64,000 nucleotides of DNA from Alphaproteobacteria bacterium (lineage in GTDB: Bacteria > Pseudomonadota > Alphaproteobacteria > Sphingomonadales > Sphingomonadaceae). Location: assembly GCA_018970445.1 (NCBI GenBank), contig JAGWWF010000001.1, positions 124,001 to 188,000 of the forward strand, given 5' to 3'. This document shows, one piece after another, positions 1-8,205 of this stretch. Position 1 is the first letter of the stretch, and each line of letters starts with the position of its first letter. The notes below the pieces were generated by a model. The model was not told where the DNA came from. It saw only the letters and a list, made by a program, of their open reading frames with translations, and made no database searches. Both the position numbers and the translations under genes were made by a program.

Positions 1-577
1 CCTTGCCGAATGCCAGGATTTCGGCGCTGCGCGATGGCCGCGCGTCGGACAGCACCAGCCCCCACAGCCAGCCCACCGCGGCATGGCCGGATGGATAGGC
101 AAAGCCCAGCGGCTTGCCGCCATCCACGGCATGATCGGGATCACAGGCCTTGCCGCCATCGCTGGTGAACGGGCGCGGGCGCTTGTAATGATCCTTGGCG
201 ATGAACACCGCGCGGGCCAGATCGGTGCCGGCGCGGCGCAGCAGCGCCATGGTGGCCGGCGTGGTGGCGGGGGACAATTGCACCCCCAGCGCGCAGCTGA
301 TCGCCTGCATGAATCGGGGGCTGGTCACGCTCAACTGGCCGATGGCGCGGTTCCAGTCGGGCCCGCCGATGCCGGCCCGGCTTTCGCGATACACAAAGGC
401 ATCAGCCGCGGCCTCGCTGCTGCCGGCGGCGGGTGGTGGCGGCAGCAGGCGCAGCATGGTCAGCGGCGCCATCGGCTCGCCATAACCGGCGGCGGCGGTG
501 CTGCCGGTCATGGGTGCCGGCGCGGGTTGGGCATGGGCGGCGGTGGCGCACAGCAGCAGGGGCAGGATCAGGCGCAT
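1..577 (-). CDS. Class A (PhoN-type) acid phosphatase, C-terminus cut by window edge
   Basis: This is the N-terminal 192 codons of a secreted non-specific acid phosphatase of the PAP2 superfamily, which hydrolyses phosphomonoesters in the periplasm. It is absent from the ORF track because its stop lies outside the window. The ATG at 577 follows a GAAAGGACC ribosome site and opens a signal peptide (MRLILPLLLCATAAHAQ). The family's first two motifs are intact: KDHYKRPRP (K-x6-RP) near residue 130 and YPSGHA near residue 167. The third motif, with the catalytic His, lies beyond position 1. It begins 11 bp after the stop of a paralogue at 589-1308, so the two are very likely co-transcribed. Confidence 0.88.
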   Translation of the reverse strand, partial: MRLILPLLLCATAAHAQPAPAPMTGSTAAAGYGEPMAPLTMLRLLPPPPAAGSSEAAADAFVYRESRAGIGGPDWNRAIGQLSVTSPRFMQAISCALGVQLSPATTPATMALLRRAGTDLARAVFIAKDHYKRPRPFTSDGGKACDPDHAVDGGKPLGFAYPSGHAAVGWLWGLVLSDARPSRSAEILAFGK

Positions 578-588
578 GGATGGTCCTT

Positions 589-1308
589 TCAGCAGGAAAA
601 GGGCGGCGGGGCGGTGGCCAGGGCCGCGCGCGCGCGGGCCAGATCGGCCCTGAATTCGCGCGATTGCAGCAGCTGGCGGAACACGGCCTGGCCCAGCACC
701 CGCCCCTGTTCGGCGTCAGACCGCCAGTTGATGCGGCAGGCCACCCACAGATCGCCGGTTTCGGTGCCGAATTCGATCAGATCGGCGCGGCGGTCCGGGC
801 GCAGTTCGGCCAGGATCAGCGCCCAAAGATAGGCGCTGGCAGCATGGCGCGACGGATAGGACGAGCCCGGCCGCGCCGTCGCCAGCCGCCCATCGCACGC
901 CGGGCTGCCATCATCATTGTTGGGGCGCAGGCGCGGCGGCGCGCCATTGAACTTCACCGCGCCCGCGGCCTGGGCGGCATCGATGTCGGCCCGCGCCAGG
1001 ATCGCCGCCAGCGCCGGGGTGAGACGGGGATCGATCTGTGCCCCCAGCGCGCAGCTGAGCGCCTGGCGATAGGGTGGCCGTGCCATGTTGATCAGCTTGC
1101 GCGCGCGCTGCACCGTGCGGTCGGGCAGGGCCAGCGTAACGGTTTCATAATGCAACCGGTCGGCGCGATCGGTGGCGCTGCCTGGCGGCGGCGGTGGCGG
1201 CAGCTGGCTGGCCGCCGCCACCAGGGCCGGGCGTTCCAGATAGGGCGTGCGCGGCGGCGGGGCGGGCGCCCCGGCCGCTGCCAGCAGGATGATCGCAAGG
1301 CCGGCCAT
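589..1308 (-). CDS. PhoN-type acid phosphatase paralogue with degenerate active site
   Basis: The 239-residue protein has a signal peptide and the fold signature of class A acid phosphatases, but every catalytic motif is altered. The first motif reads RKLINMARP, so Lys is replaced or displaced. PSGH has become PSRH. The last motif reads LWVACRINWRSD where the family has SR-x5-H-x3-D, so the nucleophilic His is Asn and the preceding Arg is lost. The frame is open throughout and the start has a GAGGAG ribosome site, so it does not look like a decaying pseudogene. It may bind ligand or pair with the intact paralogue immediately downstream. Activity as a phosphatase seems unlikely; that is inference from the motifs. 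Confidence 0.8.
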   Translation of the reverse strand: MAGLAIILLAAAGAPAPPPRTPYLERPALVAAASQLPPPPPPGSATDRADRLHYETVTLALPDRTVQRARKLINMARPPYRQALSCALGAQIDPRLTPALAAILARADIDAAQAAGAVKFNGAPPRLRPNNDDGSPACDGRLATARPGSSYPSRHAASAYLWALILAELRPDRRADLIEFGTETGDLWVACRINWRSDAEQGRVLGQAVFRQLLQSREFRADLARARAALATAPPPFSC

Positions 1309-1545
1309 GCAGGCTCCTCGTGCAGGAACAGGGATCGGATTGGTCCGCCATCATGGCGCAGCGAAGGCCCGGCGGGCCAGTGTTTTTGCGCTGCGCGGCC
1401 ATGCCACAGCTATAAATCCGCCGGGCTGGGCCGTTTGCCCCTTGATGTTTGCCGCGCCGAGGCAGACATGGGACACAGGCCCGACACAGGCCGGGCCGGC
1501 AAACGGCGTTCCTTTCCCCCCGAAGGGCGCGCACCGGAGACCTTG

Positions 1546-3897
1546 ATGCCCTCGTTCACCCGGGAACTGGAGAAGACCCTCCACAACGCTCTGGCCGAAG
1601 CTGCCCGCCGGACGCACGAATATGCCACGCTGGAACATCTGCTGCTGGCGCTGACCACCGACAGCCACGCCGCCCAGGTGATGAAGGCCTGCAATGTCGA
1701 CATGGAAGAGCTGCAAGGCCAGCTGATCCGCTATCTCGACACCGAATTGACCGCGCTGAAGGCCGATGCCAGCATCGATCCATCGCCCACCGCCGGCTTC
1801 CAGCGGGTGGTGCAGCGGGCGATCCTGCATGTGCAATCATCCGGCCGCGAGGAAGTGACCGGGGCCAATGTGCTGGTGGCGCTGTTTTCGGAACGCGAAA
1901 GCCACGCCGTGTTCTTCCTGCAGCAGCAGGACATGACGCGGCTGGATGCGGTGTCGTTCATCAGCCACGGCATTGCCAAGTCCGGCCAGTCCGAAGCCAA
2001 GCCGCCGAAGGGCGCGGCCAGCAACACCGATCGTGACGAGCCGGAGGAAAAGCCGGCCAAGACCGAAAAGGCCGAGAAGAAGGGCGGCGAAAGCGCGCTC
2101 AAGCAGTTCACCGTCAACCTGAACGAGAAGGCGCGCAACGGCAAGGTCGATCCGCTGATCGGCCGCGCGGCCGAGGTGGACCGCACCATCCAGATCCTGT
2201 GCCGCCGCACCAAGAACAACCCGCTCTATGTGGGCGATCCCGGCGTGGGCAAAACGGCGATTGCCGAGGGCCTGGCGCGCAAGATCATCGAAGGCCAGGT
2301 GCCCGATGTGCTGCTGCCCGCAGTGATCTACAGTCTGGACATGGGCGCGCTGCTGGCCGGCACCCGTTATCGCGGCGATTTCGAGGAGCGGCTGAAGAAT
2401 GTCGTCTCCGAACTGGAAAAACTGCCCGACGCGGTGCTGTTCATCGATGAGATCCACACGGTGATCGGTGCCGGCGCCACCAGCGGCGGCGCCATGGATG
2501 CATCGAACCTGCTGAAACCGGCGCTGTCATCGGGTGCCATCCGCTGCATCGGTTCGACCACCTACAAGGAATTCCGCAACCATTTCGAGAAGGACCGCGC
2601 GCTGCTGCGCCGCTTCCAGAAGATCGACGTGAACGAACCGACGATCGAGGACACGGTGAAGATCCTGATGGGCCTGCGCCCATCCTATGAGGAGCACCAC
2701 AAGCTGAAATACACCCCCGATGCCATCAAGGCGGCGGTGGAGCTTTCCGCGCGTTACATCAACGATCGCAAGCTGCCCGACAAGGCCATCGACGTGATCG
2801 ACGAAACCGGCGCGTCGCAGATGCTGCTGCCCGAACACAAGCGCAAGAAGACCATCGGCGTGAAGGAGGTGGAGGCGGTGATCGCCACCATGGCCCGCAT
2901 TCCGCCGAAAAGCGTTTCCACCGACGACAAGGCGCAGCTGGCCACGCTGGACGCCGATCTGAAGCGGGTGGTGTTCGGCCAGGATGCCGCCATCGAGAAA
3001 TTGTCCAGCGCCATCAAGCTGGCGCGCGCGGGCCTGCGCGAACCCAACAAGCCGATCGGCTGCTATCTGTTCAGCGGCCCCACCGGCGTGGGCAAGACCG
3101 AAGTGGCCAAGCAGCTGGCCAGCATCCTGGGCATCCCGCTCACCCGCTTCGACATGTCGGAATATATGGAACGCCATTCGGTCAGCCGGCTGATCGGTGC
3201 GCCCCCCGGCTATGTCGGCTTTGATCAGGGTGGGCTGCTCACCGATGCGGTGGATCAGCAGCCGCATTCGGTGCTGCTGTTGGACGAGATCGAAAAGGCC
3301 CACCCCGATCTGTTCAACATCCTGCTGCAGGTGATGGACAATGGCCGCCTGACCGATCACCACGGCAAGACGGTGGATTTCCGCAACATCATCCTGATCA
3401 TGACCACCAATGCCGGGGCGGCCGACATGGCGCGCGAAGGCATCGGCTTTGGCGCCACCACCCGCATCGGCGAGGATGAGGAAGCCATAAAGAAGATGTT
3501 CAGCCCCGAATTCCGCAACCGGCTGGATGCCACGGTGCCGTTCGGCTATCTGCCGCCGGCCGTGGTCGCCCTGGTGATCGACAAGTTCGTGCTGCAACTG
3601 GAAATGCAGCTGGCCGATCGCGATGTGCACATCGGCCTGACCGAAGAGGCCAAGGCCTGGTTGATCGAGCGCGGTTATGACCGGCTGTATGGCGCGCGCC
3701 CGATGGGCCGGCTGATCCAGGAAAAGATCAAGCAGCCGCTGGCCGAGGAACTGCTGTTCGGCAAGCTGGTGCACGGCGGCGAGGTGCGCGTGCACGTGAA
3801 GGACGATGATCTGTCGTTCGAGATCGTGCCGGCGATTCGCAAGCTGAAGGCAAGGAAGGCGCCCAAGGCGCTGCCGGCCCCCACCGCCGAGGCGTGA
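1546..3897 (+). CDS. clpA: ATP-dependent Clp protease ATP-binding subunit ClpA
   Basis: ClpA is the AAA+ unfoldase that feeds substrates to ClpP in the cytoplasm. The protein has 783 residues, slightly longer than the E. coli protein. It has an N-terminal Clp repeat domain, a first ATPase module with Walker A GDPGVGKT and Walker B VLFIDEIHT, a second with GPTGVGKT and VLLLDEIEKAHPD, and a C-terminal D2-small domain. The ORF track starts it at 433, but that extension is antisense to the phosphatase genes. The ATG at 1546 follows CGGAG and begins the family N-terminus (MPSFTRELEKTLHNAL). The adaptor gene clpS, often just upstream in proteobacteria, is not here. The 237 bp before the gene contain a possible -10 (TATAAA at 1411) with only a weak, over-spaced -35. 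Confidence 0.96.
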   Translation: MPSFTRELEKTLHNALAEAARRTHEYATLEHLLLALTTDSHAAQVMKACNVDMEELQGQLIRYLDTELTALKADASIDPSPTAGFQRVVQRAILHVQSSGREEVTGANVLVALFSERESHAVFFLQQQDMTRLDAVSFISHGIAKSGQSEAKPPKGAASNTDRDEPEEKPAKTEKAEKKGGESALKQFTVNLNEKARNGKVDPLIGRAAEVDRTIQILCRRTKNNPLYVGDPGVGKTAIAEGLARKIIEGQVPDVLLPAVIYSLDMGALLAGTRYRGDFEERLKNVVSELEKLPDAVLFIDEIHTVIGAGATSGGAMDASNLLKPALSSGAIRCIGSTTYKEFRNHFEKDRALLRRFQKIDVNEPTIEDTVKILMGLRPSYEEHHKLKYTPDAIKAAVELSARYINDRKLPDKAIDVIDETGASQMLLPEHKRKKTIGVKEVEAVIATMARIPPKSVSTDDKAQLATLDADLKRVVFGQDAAIEKLSSAIKLARAGLREPNKPIGCYLFSGPTGVGKTEVAKQLASILGIPLTRFDMSEYMERHSVSRLIGAPPGYVGFDQGGLLTDAVDQQPHSVLLLDEIEKAHPDLFNILLQVMDNGRLTDHHGKTVDFRNIILIMTTNAGAADMAREGIGFGATTRIGEDEEAIKKMFSPEFRNRLDATVPFGYLPPAVVALVIDKFVLQLEMQLADRDVHIGLTEEAKAWLIERGYDRLYGARPMGRLIQEKIKQPLAEELLFGKLVHGGEVRVHVKDDDLSFEIVPAIRKLKARKAPKALPAPTAEA

Positions 3898-3940
3898 CCG
3901 TTCATCGGCTGCTCACGCAACGGGCGGCAGGAAGCGGGCG

Positions 3941-4162
3941 ATGGCGACGCGATTCGGGGTGAAGGGCATGATCAGGGAGCGGCTGAACCTGTTGCTGCTG
4001 GTGGCCGCCGCGGTGGTGGCGGCCGAACCGCGGCTGACGCTGGCGCTGGAACAGGTCGGCGATCCGCACCCGCAGCGCTTCGCCCTGACCGGCCAGATCA
4101 TGGGCAAGGCGCTGGGGCTGGTGATCAGCTGGTCGGGCGGCGGCCGTCAGCTGCTGTACTGA
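3941..4162 (+). CDS. Small hypothetical protein with one hydrophobic N-terminal segment
   Basis: This is a 73-codon ORF between clpA and recX. It has an AGGAAG ribosome site about 8 bases before ATG 3941; a second possible start is at 3968. It encodes a basic N-terminus, a hydrophobic stretch (LNLLLLVAAAVVAAEP) and a second apolar region near the end (LGLVISWSGG). That would suit a small membrane or exported protein. I do not recognise the family. The last 16 bases overlap the 3' end of convergent recX. Without this ORF the gap between clpA and recX would be 249 bp with no other feature. Confidence 0.45.
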   Translation: MATRFGVKGMIRERLNLLLLVAAAVVAAEPRLTLALEQVGDPHPQRFALTGQIMGKALGLVISWSGGGRQLLY

Positions 4163-4692
4163 TCCGCGTCGTCCAGCGCCTCCACTGACACGGCCGCCAG
4201 CACGCGCCGGGCCACCGCCATGCCGTGGCCGGCGCGCAGCATGGCGGCCAGCTGCTTCTGACGGGCCGCACGATCGGCCGGGGCCGGCCCGAACGGCCCC
4301 AGCCGCTTGCGCCGGGCAAAGGCGATGGCCACCGCCAGCGCCGCATCCGCATCCGGCGCGTCGCCCCGATCATCCGCGTCCACGCCATCGGCTGCCAGTT
4401 GCGCCGCCACCCGGCGCGGCCCCAGCCCGCGGGCCGCCATGGCGCGGGCCTTCATCCCGGCATAGGCGGCATCATCGACATAGCGCAGTTCGGCCAGACG
4501 GTCGATCAGGGCCGTCACATCGGGCGGCGCGCTGCCGGCCCAGCCGCGTTCCTTCAGCTTGCGTGCCAGATAGCGGCGCAGGCGCGCCTGTGTAGTGGCA
4601 AAGCGGGCGGCATAATGCAGCGCCAGTTCGCGCAAGGCGGCCTCGTCCAGCGGCGGCGGTGGCGGGCGGGCGGGGCGGGGTGCGTTGGTCAT
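4147..4692 (-). CDS. recX: RecX family regulatory protein
   Basis: RecX proteins bind RecA filaments and limit recombinase activity. The 181-residue product has the RecX helical-repeat pattern: LALHYAARFATTQARLRRYLARKL, then a repeat with DRLAELRYVDDAAYAGMKARAMAARGLGPRRVAAQL. The track ORF runs back to 5502, but that extension is antisense to the acyl-AMP ligase. The ATG at 4692 follows CAGGAAAG and begins MTNAPRP. recA is not adjacent in this window. The N-terminus is proline-rich and low in complexity. Confidence 0.85.
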   Translation of the reverse strand: MTNAPRPARPPPPPLDEAALRELALHYAARFATTQARLRRYLARKLKERGWAGSAPPDVTALIDRLAELRYVDDAAYAGMKARAMAARGLGPRRVAAQLAADGVDADDRGDAPDADAALAVAIAFARRKRLGPFGPAPADRAARQKQLAAMLRAGHGMAVARRVLAAVSVEALDDADQYSS

Positions 4693-4812
4693 GCCACTTT
4701 CCTGCCATGATCGGGCCGGATTTTGAACGCTCCAGCATGCAAGGGCGAGAGTGAAAGAACATATCGCCGCCGGGTCGCAGGGTCGTTGCGGGCCGGCAGC
4801 AGGGAGAAGACC

Positions 4813-6561
4813 ATGGCCGAACCGGCTGAAATTCTGCGTTCCACCCCCACCGATGATGGCCATCCGATGCGCCAATCGGATTTCGGCACGCTGGTGGAGG
4901 CGCTGGATTATGCCGCGCAGGGGGCCAAGGGCTTCAATTTCCACGATGCCCGCGCCGATCTGGTGCGCGTCTATCCCTATGCCGAACTGGCCGCCGATGC
5001 CCGCCGCCATGCCATGCGCTTCATCGCGCAAGGGGTGCAGCCCGGTGATCGCATCGCGCTGATCGCCGAAACCGGCGCCGATTTCGCCGCGGCCTTCTTC
5101 GGCGCCATCTATGCCGCCGCGTTGCCGGTGCCGCTGCCGCTGCCGACCAGCTTTGGCGGGCGCGATGCCTATGTCGATCAGATCCGGGTGCAGCTGAACA
5201 GCTGTGATCCGGTGATGGTGATGTCGCCGCCGGGCCTGTTTGCGATGGTGGCCGAATCGGCCGCCGGCAAATGCGCCGCGCACGATTGGAGCGTGTGGTT
5301 CGCCACCGATGTGGCCCCGGTGGCGCTGCCGCAGCCCAAACCCACCGATATCGCCTATCTGCAATATTCGTCCGGCTCCACCCGCTTCCCGCACGGCGTC
5401 GCCGTCACCCACGAGGCGCTGCTGGCCAATCTGGCCGGCCACGCCTTCATGATGAAGGTGGGCCGCGGCGATCGCTGCGTCAGCTGGCTGCCCTGGTATC
5501 ACGACATGGGGCTGGTGGGCTGCATGCTGTCGCCGCTGGCCAACCAGATTTCGGTGGACTTCATCGCCACCGAGGATTTTGCCCGCCGGCCGCTGTCGTG
5601 GCTCACGCTGATCAGCCGCAACCAGGATGCCACGCTCAGCTATTCACCCACCTTTGGTTACGACATCTGCGCCCGCCGCATTTCCCATTCGATTCCGGTG
5701 GCCGAACGCTATGATCTGTCGCGCTGGCGCGTGGCCGGCAACGGGGCCGACATGATCCGCCCGGAAGTGATGCAGGCCTTTGTCGATGCATTTGCGCCGG
5801 CCGGGTTCAAGGCATCCGCCTTCCTGCCCAGCTATGGCCTGGCCGAAGCGACCCTGGCGGTGACGATCATGCCGCCGGGCGATGGCATCCAGTGCGATCT
5901 GATCGACGAACGCACCCTGTCGGGCGCCGCCGAGCCACGCGCCGATCACCGCCTGCCCACCCGCTATCGCGCCATCGTCAATTGCGGCAAGCCGGTGCCG
6001 GGCATGACGATCGAAGTGCGCGACGAGAAGGGCCAGCTGCTGCCCGAACGCCGCATCGGCCGCGTGTTCGTGCGCGGCCTGGGCGTGATGGCCGGCTATT
6101 TCCGCGACACCGAAGCCACCGCCGCCGCGCTCAGCCCCGAAGGCTGGCTCGACACCGGCGACATGGCCTACATGAAGGATGGCTCCATCTACATCGTTGG
6201 CCGCGCCAAGGACATGATCATCATCAACGGCAAGAACCACTGGCCGCAGGATATCGAATGGGCGATCGAACAATTGCCCGGCTTCAAGGCCGGCGATATC
6301 GCCGCCTTTTCGATCACCACGCCATCGGGAGAGGAAGCCCCGGCCGTGCTGGTGCAGTGCCGCACCAGCGACAATGATGAACGGCTGAAGCTGCGCGATG
6401 CCATCCGCACCAAGGTGAAGGCGATCACCGGCATGAGCTGCGTGGTGGAACTGGTGCCGCCGCGCACGCTGCCGCGCACCTCGTCGGGCAAATTGTCCCG
6501 CTCCAAGGCGCGGCTGCAATATCTGTCGGGCGAGATCCAGCCGTTCGAAGTGGCGGCGTAA
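4813..6561 (+). CDS. Fatty acyl-AMP ligase / acyl-ACP synthetase of the sphingolipid locus
   Basis: This 582-residue ANL-superfamily adenylating enzyme activates a fatty acid as acyl-AMP, most likely for transfer to the ACP encoded 4 kb downstream. The P-loop-like A3 motif near residue 183 reads YSSGSTRFPHGV, where the family usually has SGSTGxPKGV. The dTGD core (WLDTGDMAYMKDG) and the C-terminal catalytic Lys (TSSGK, near 556) are present. ATG 4813 follows AGGGAGAAGACC. The in-frame extension to 4723 has no ribosome site. Its position next to a CerR-like epimerase, ACP and SPT matches the acyl-ACP synthetase required for ceramide synthesis in Caulobacter. Chain-length preference cannot be read from the sequence. 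Confidence 0.88.
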   Translation: MAEPAEILRSTPTDDGHPMRQSDFGTLVEALDYAAQGAKGFNFHDARADLVRVYPYAELAADARRHAMRFIAQGVQPGDRIALIAETGADFAAAFFGAIYAAALPVPLPLPTSFGGRDAYVDQIRVQLNSCDPVMVMSPPGLFAMVAESAAGKCAAHDWSVWFATDVAPVALPQPKPTDIAYLQYSSGSTRFPHGVAVTHEALLANLAGHAFMMKVGRGDRCVSWLPWYHDMGLVGCMLSPLANQISVDFIATEDFARRPLSWLTLISRNQDATLSYSPTFGYDICARRISHSIPVAERYDLSRWRVAGNGADMIRPEVMQAFVDAFAPAGFKASAFLPSYGLAEATLAVTIMPPGDGIQCDLIDERTLSGAAEPRADHRLPTRYRAIVNCGKPVPGMTIEVRDEKGQLLPERRIGRVFVRGLGVMAGYFRDTEATAAALSPEGWLDTGDMAYMKDGSIYIVGRAKDMIIINGKNHWPQDIEWAIEQLPGFKAGDIAAFSITTPSGEEAPAVLVQCRTSDNDERLKLRDAIRTKVKAITGMSCVVELVPPRTLPRTSSGKLSRSKARLQYLSGEIQPFEVAA

Positions 6562-6627
6562 CAACGCCCCACCCGCTTGCGGCAGGGGTTGAACCGCGCC
6601 AGACACAGCAATCATCCCGTTGGTGCC

Positions 6628-7563
6628 ATGATCGACACGTCCACCCCCGGCCCCCTGGCCATCACGGGCGCCACCGGCTTTGTTGGCCGCCGCGTGCTGG
6701 CGCTTGGCGCCAGGACGTCTGGCCGGCCGCTGCGTGCCCTCACCCGCCGGCCACAACCGCCGCAACCCGGCGTGAAATGGGTGGTGGGTGATCTGAACGA
6801 CAGCAACGCGCTGGCCCGGCTGTGCAGGGGCGCCGATGCCGTGCTGCATATCGCCGGCGTGGTGAACGCACCCGATGCCGACGGCTTTCGCATCGGCAAC
6901 GCCATCGGCACGGCCAATGTGCTGGCGGCGGCTGCCACGGTGCCCCGCTTCGTCCATGTCTCCAGCCTGGCCGCGCGCCAGCCCCGGCTGTCGCTCTATG
7001 GCGCCTCCAAGGCCGAGGCCGATGCCAGCGTGATGGCCAGCCGGCTGGATTGGGTGATCGTGCGCCCGCCCGGCGTCTATGGCCCCGGCGACGCCGAAAT
7101 GCGCGACCTGTTCCGGCTGGCGCAGCGCGGCCTGGGCCTTGCCCCCGGCGGGCCGGATGCCCGCATCAGCCTCATCCATGTCGATGATCTGGCCCGCGCC
7201 CTGCTGGCGCTGGCGACAAGCGGGCCAAGCCGTGAGATCATCGAACTTGACGATGGATCAGGCGGTTATGCCCATGCCGATCACGCCGCCGCCATTGCCC
7301 GCGCCCTGGGTCGCCCGGCTGTGCGCATGATCCCGGTGGGGGCGGGGCTGCTCAACGCCGCTGCCGGCATCGCCACCCTCATCGCCACCATCCAGGGCCA
7401 GTTGCCCAAGCTGAGCCGCGACCGCGCGGGCTATCTGGCCCATCCCGATTGGGTGGCGCGCGGCGGCAATGAACGGCTGGCCGGCCTGTGGCAGCCGCAG
7501 GTGGGGCTGGATGATGGCCTGGCCGATACGGTGCGCGATTATCGCGAGCGCGGCTGGCTGTAG
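6628..7563 (+). CDS. cerR: NAD-dependent epimerase-type reductase, probable ceramide reductase
   Basis: This is a 311-residue extended short-chain dehydrogenase with the nucleotide-binding motif GATGFVG at residues 12-18 and a catalytic YGASK (Y-x3-K) near residue 125. In Caulobacter the equivalent gene beside spt and acp reduces the 3-keto group of ceramide after N-acylation. Context alone supports that role here: it lies 66 bp after the acyl-ACP synthetase and in the same direction as acp-spt. ATG 6628 is chosen because the family N-terminus starts there. A TTG at 6577 is possible but would add an unrelated leader. Its stop is 7 bp from the convergent membrane-protein gene at 7571. Confidence 0.82.
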   Translation: MIDTSTPGPLAITGATGFVGRRVLALGARTSGRPLRALTRRPQPPQPGVKWVVGDLNDSNALARLCRGADAVLHIAGVVNAPDADGFRIGNAIGTANVLAAAATVPRFVHVSSLAARQPRLSLYGASKAEADASVMASRLDWVIVRPPGVYGPGDAEMRDLFRLAQRGLGLAPGGPDARISLIHVDDLARALLALATSGPSREIIELDDGSGGYAHADHAAAIARALGRPAVRMIPVGAGLLNAAAGIATLIATIQGQLPKLSRDRAGYLAHPDWVARGGNERLAGLWQPQVGLDDGLADTVRDYRERGWL

Positions 7564-7570
7564 CGCCGGA

Positions 7571-8128
7571 TCAGATCAGAAATTCGGCCAGCAGCGCGGC
7601 CAGCGTGAGCACGATGCCAACGATGAAGATGCGATAGGCATAGCCCAGAAAGCGATATTTCTTGGTTTTCAGCACCAGTCCCTGCTGGTGCACATCGCGC
7701 GGCATGGCATCATAAATGGCGACGTCGCTGGCCATGACACCGCGCATCCGCGACCGGAAATCGGCTTCCGACAGATCGGCAAAAACCCCGAAGAACAACA
7801 GATTTGGCACGAATTCGGGCTGCACCTTGCGGGTGGGCGTGTGGCCAACGGCCGGCAGAACCGCGATCATGCAGCTCAACGCGGCCAGAAAGGCGGTGAT
7901 CGTGAGGATCAGCAGCGGCGGCTTGAGATTGACCAGGGTGCCGTTGCGCACCACCAGCGCCAGCATCACCGAAGCCACCGCCATCAGCATGCTGGCCTTC
8001 TGGTCGGCAATGGCCAAAAGGGTCATGTGCTGCTGCTGCATGGTTCGCAGCAGATAGATGCTGTGCGAATGGGTCTGATCGGCCGGATGAGAGGCTGTTG
8101 TGCTGTCAATGCCCAGCCTTTGCGCCAT
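7571..8128 (-). CDS. Pycsar-effector-domain (PycTM-like) membrane protein, copy 2
   Basis: This 185-residue protein resembles the Pycsar system effector family (transmembrane type). After a soluble N-terminus comes an amphipathic TLLAIADQKASM segment, then two membrane helices (about residues 46-62 and 69-92), a soluble loop with PNLLFFGVFADLSEADF, and a third helix at the C-terminus preceded by KKYRFLGYAYRIF. The upstream neighbour at 8206-8745 is a clear paralogue with the same plan. Both lie opposite to and inside the sphingolipid genes. No nucleotide cyclase is encoded nearby, so an anti-phage role is not supported by context. The start at 8128 has only a weak ribosome site. Confidence 0.75.
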   Translation of the reverse strand: MAQRLGIDSTTASHPADQTHSHSIYLLRTMQQQHMTLLAIADQKASMLMAVASVMLALVVRNGTLVNLKPPLLILTITAFLAALSCMIAVLPAVGHTPTRKVQPEFVPNLLFFGVFADLSEADFRSRMRGVMASDVAIYDAMPRDVHQQGLVLKTKKYRFLGYAYRIFIVGIVLTLAALLAEFLI

Positions 8129-8205
8129 TTCTGTGACGGAATCGTTGCATGCCTGCGACAGCGGCCCGGTTCGTCGCCCCGCCCGTTGCCGGCGGATGGC
8201 GCGGG

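Noticed and set aside
1386-1416. Sigma-70 promoter for clpA (TTGCGC, TATAAA)
   Set aside because: The 19-base spacing and weak -35 make it too uncertain to list as a feature.
433-1545. Long in-frame N-terminal extension of clpA in the ORF track
   Set aside because: It is antisense to the phosphatase genes, has the low-complexity look of a shadow frame, and the ClpA N-terminus begins exactly at ATG 1546 with a ribosome site.
2527-3795. 422-residue minus-strand ORF inside clpA
   Set aside because: It is a reverse-strand shadow with His/Gln-rich composition lying wholly within a well-defined ClpA reading frame.
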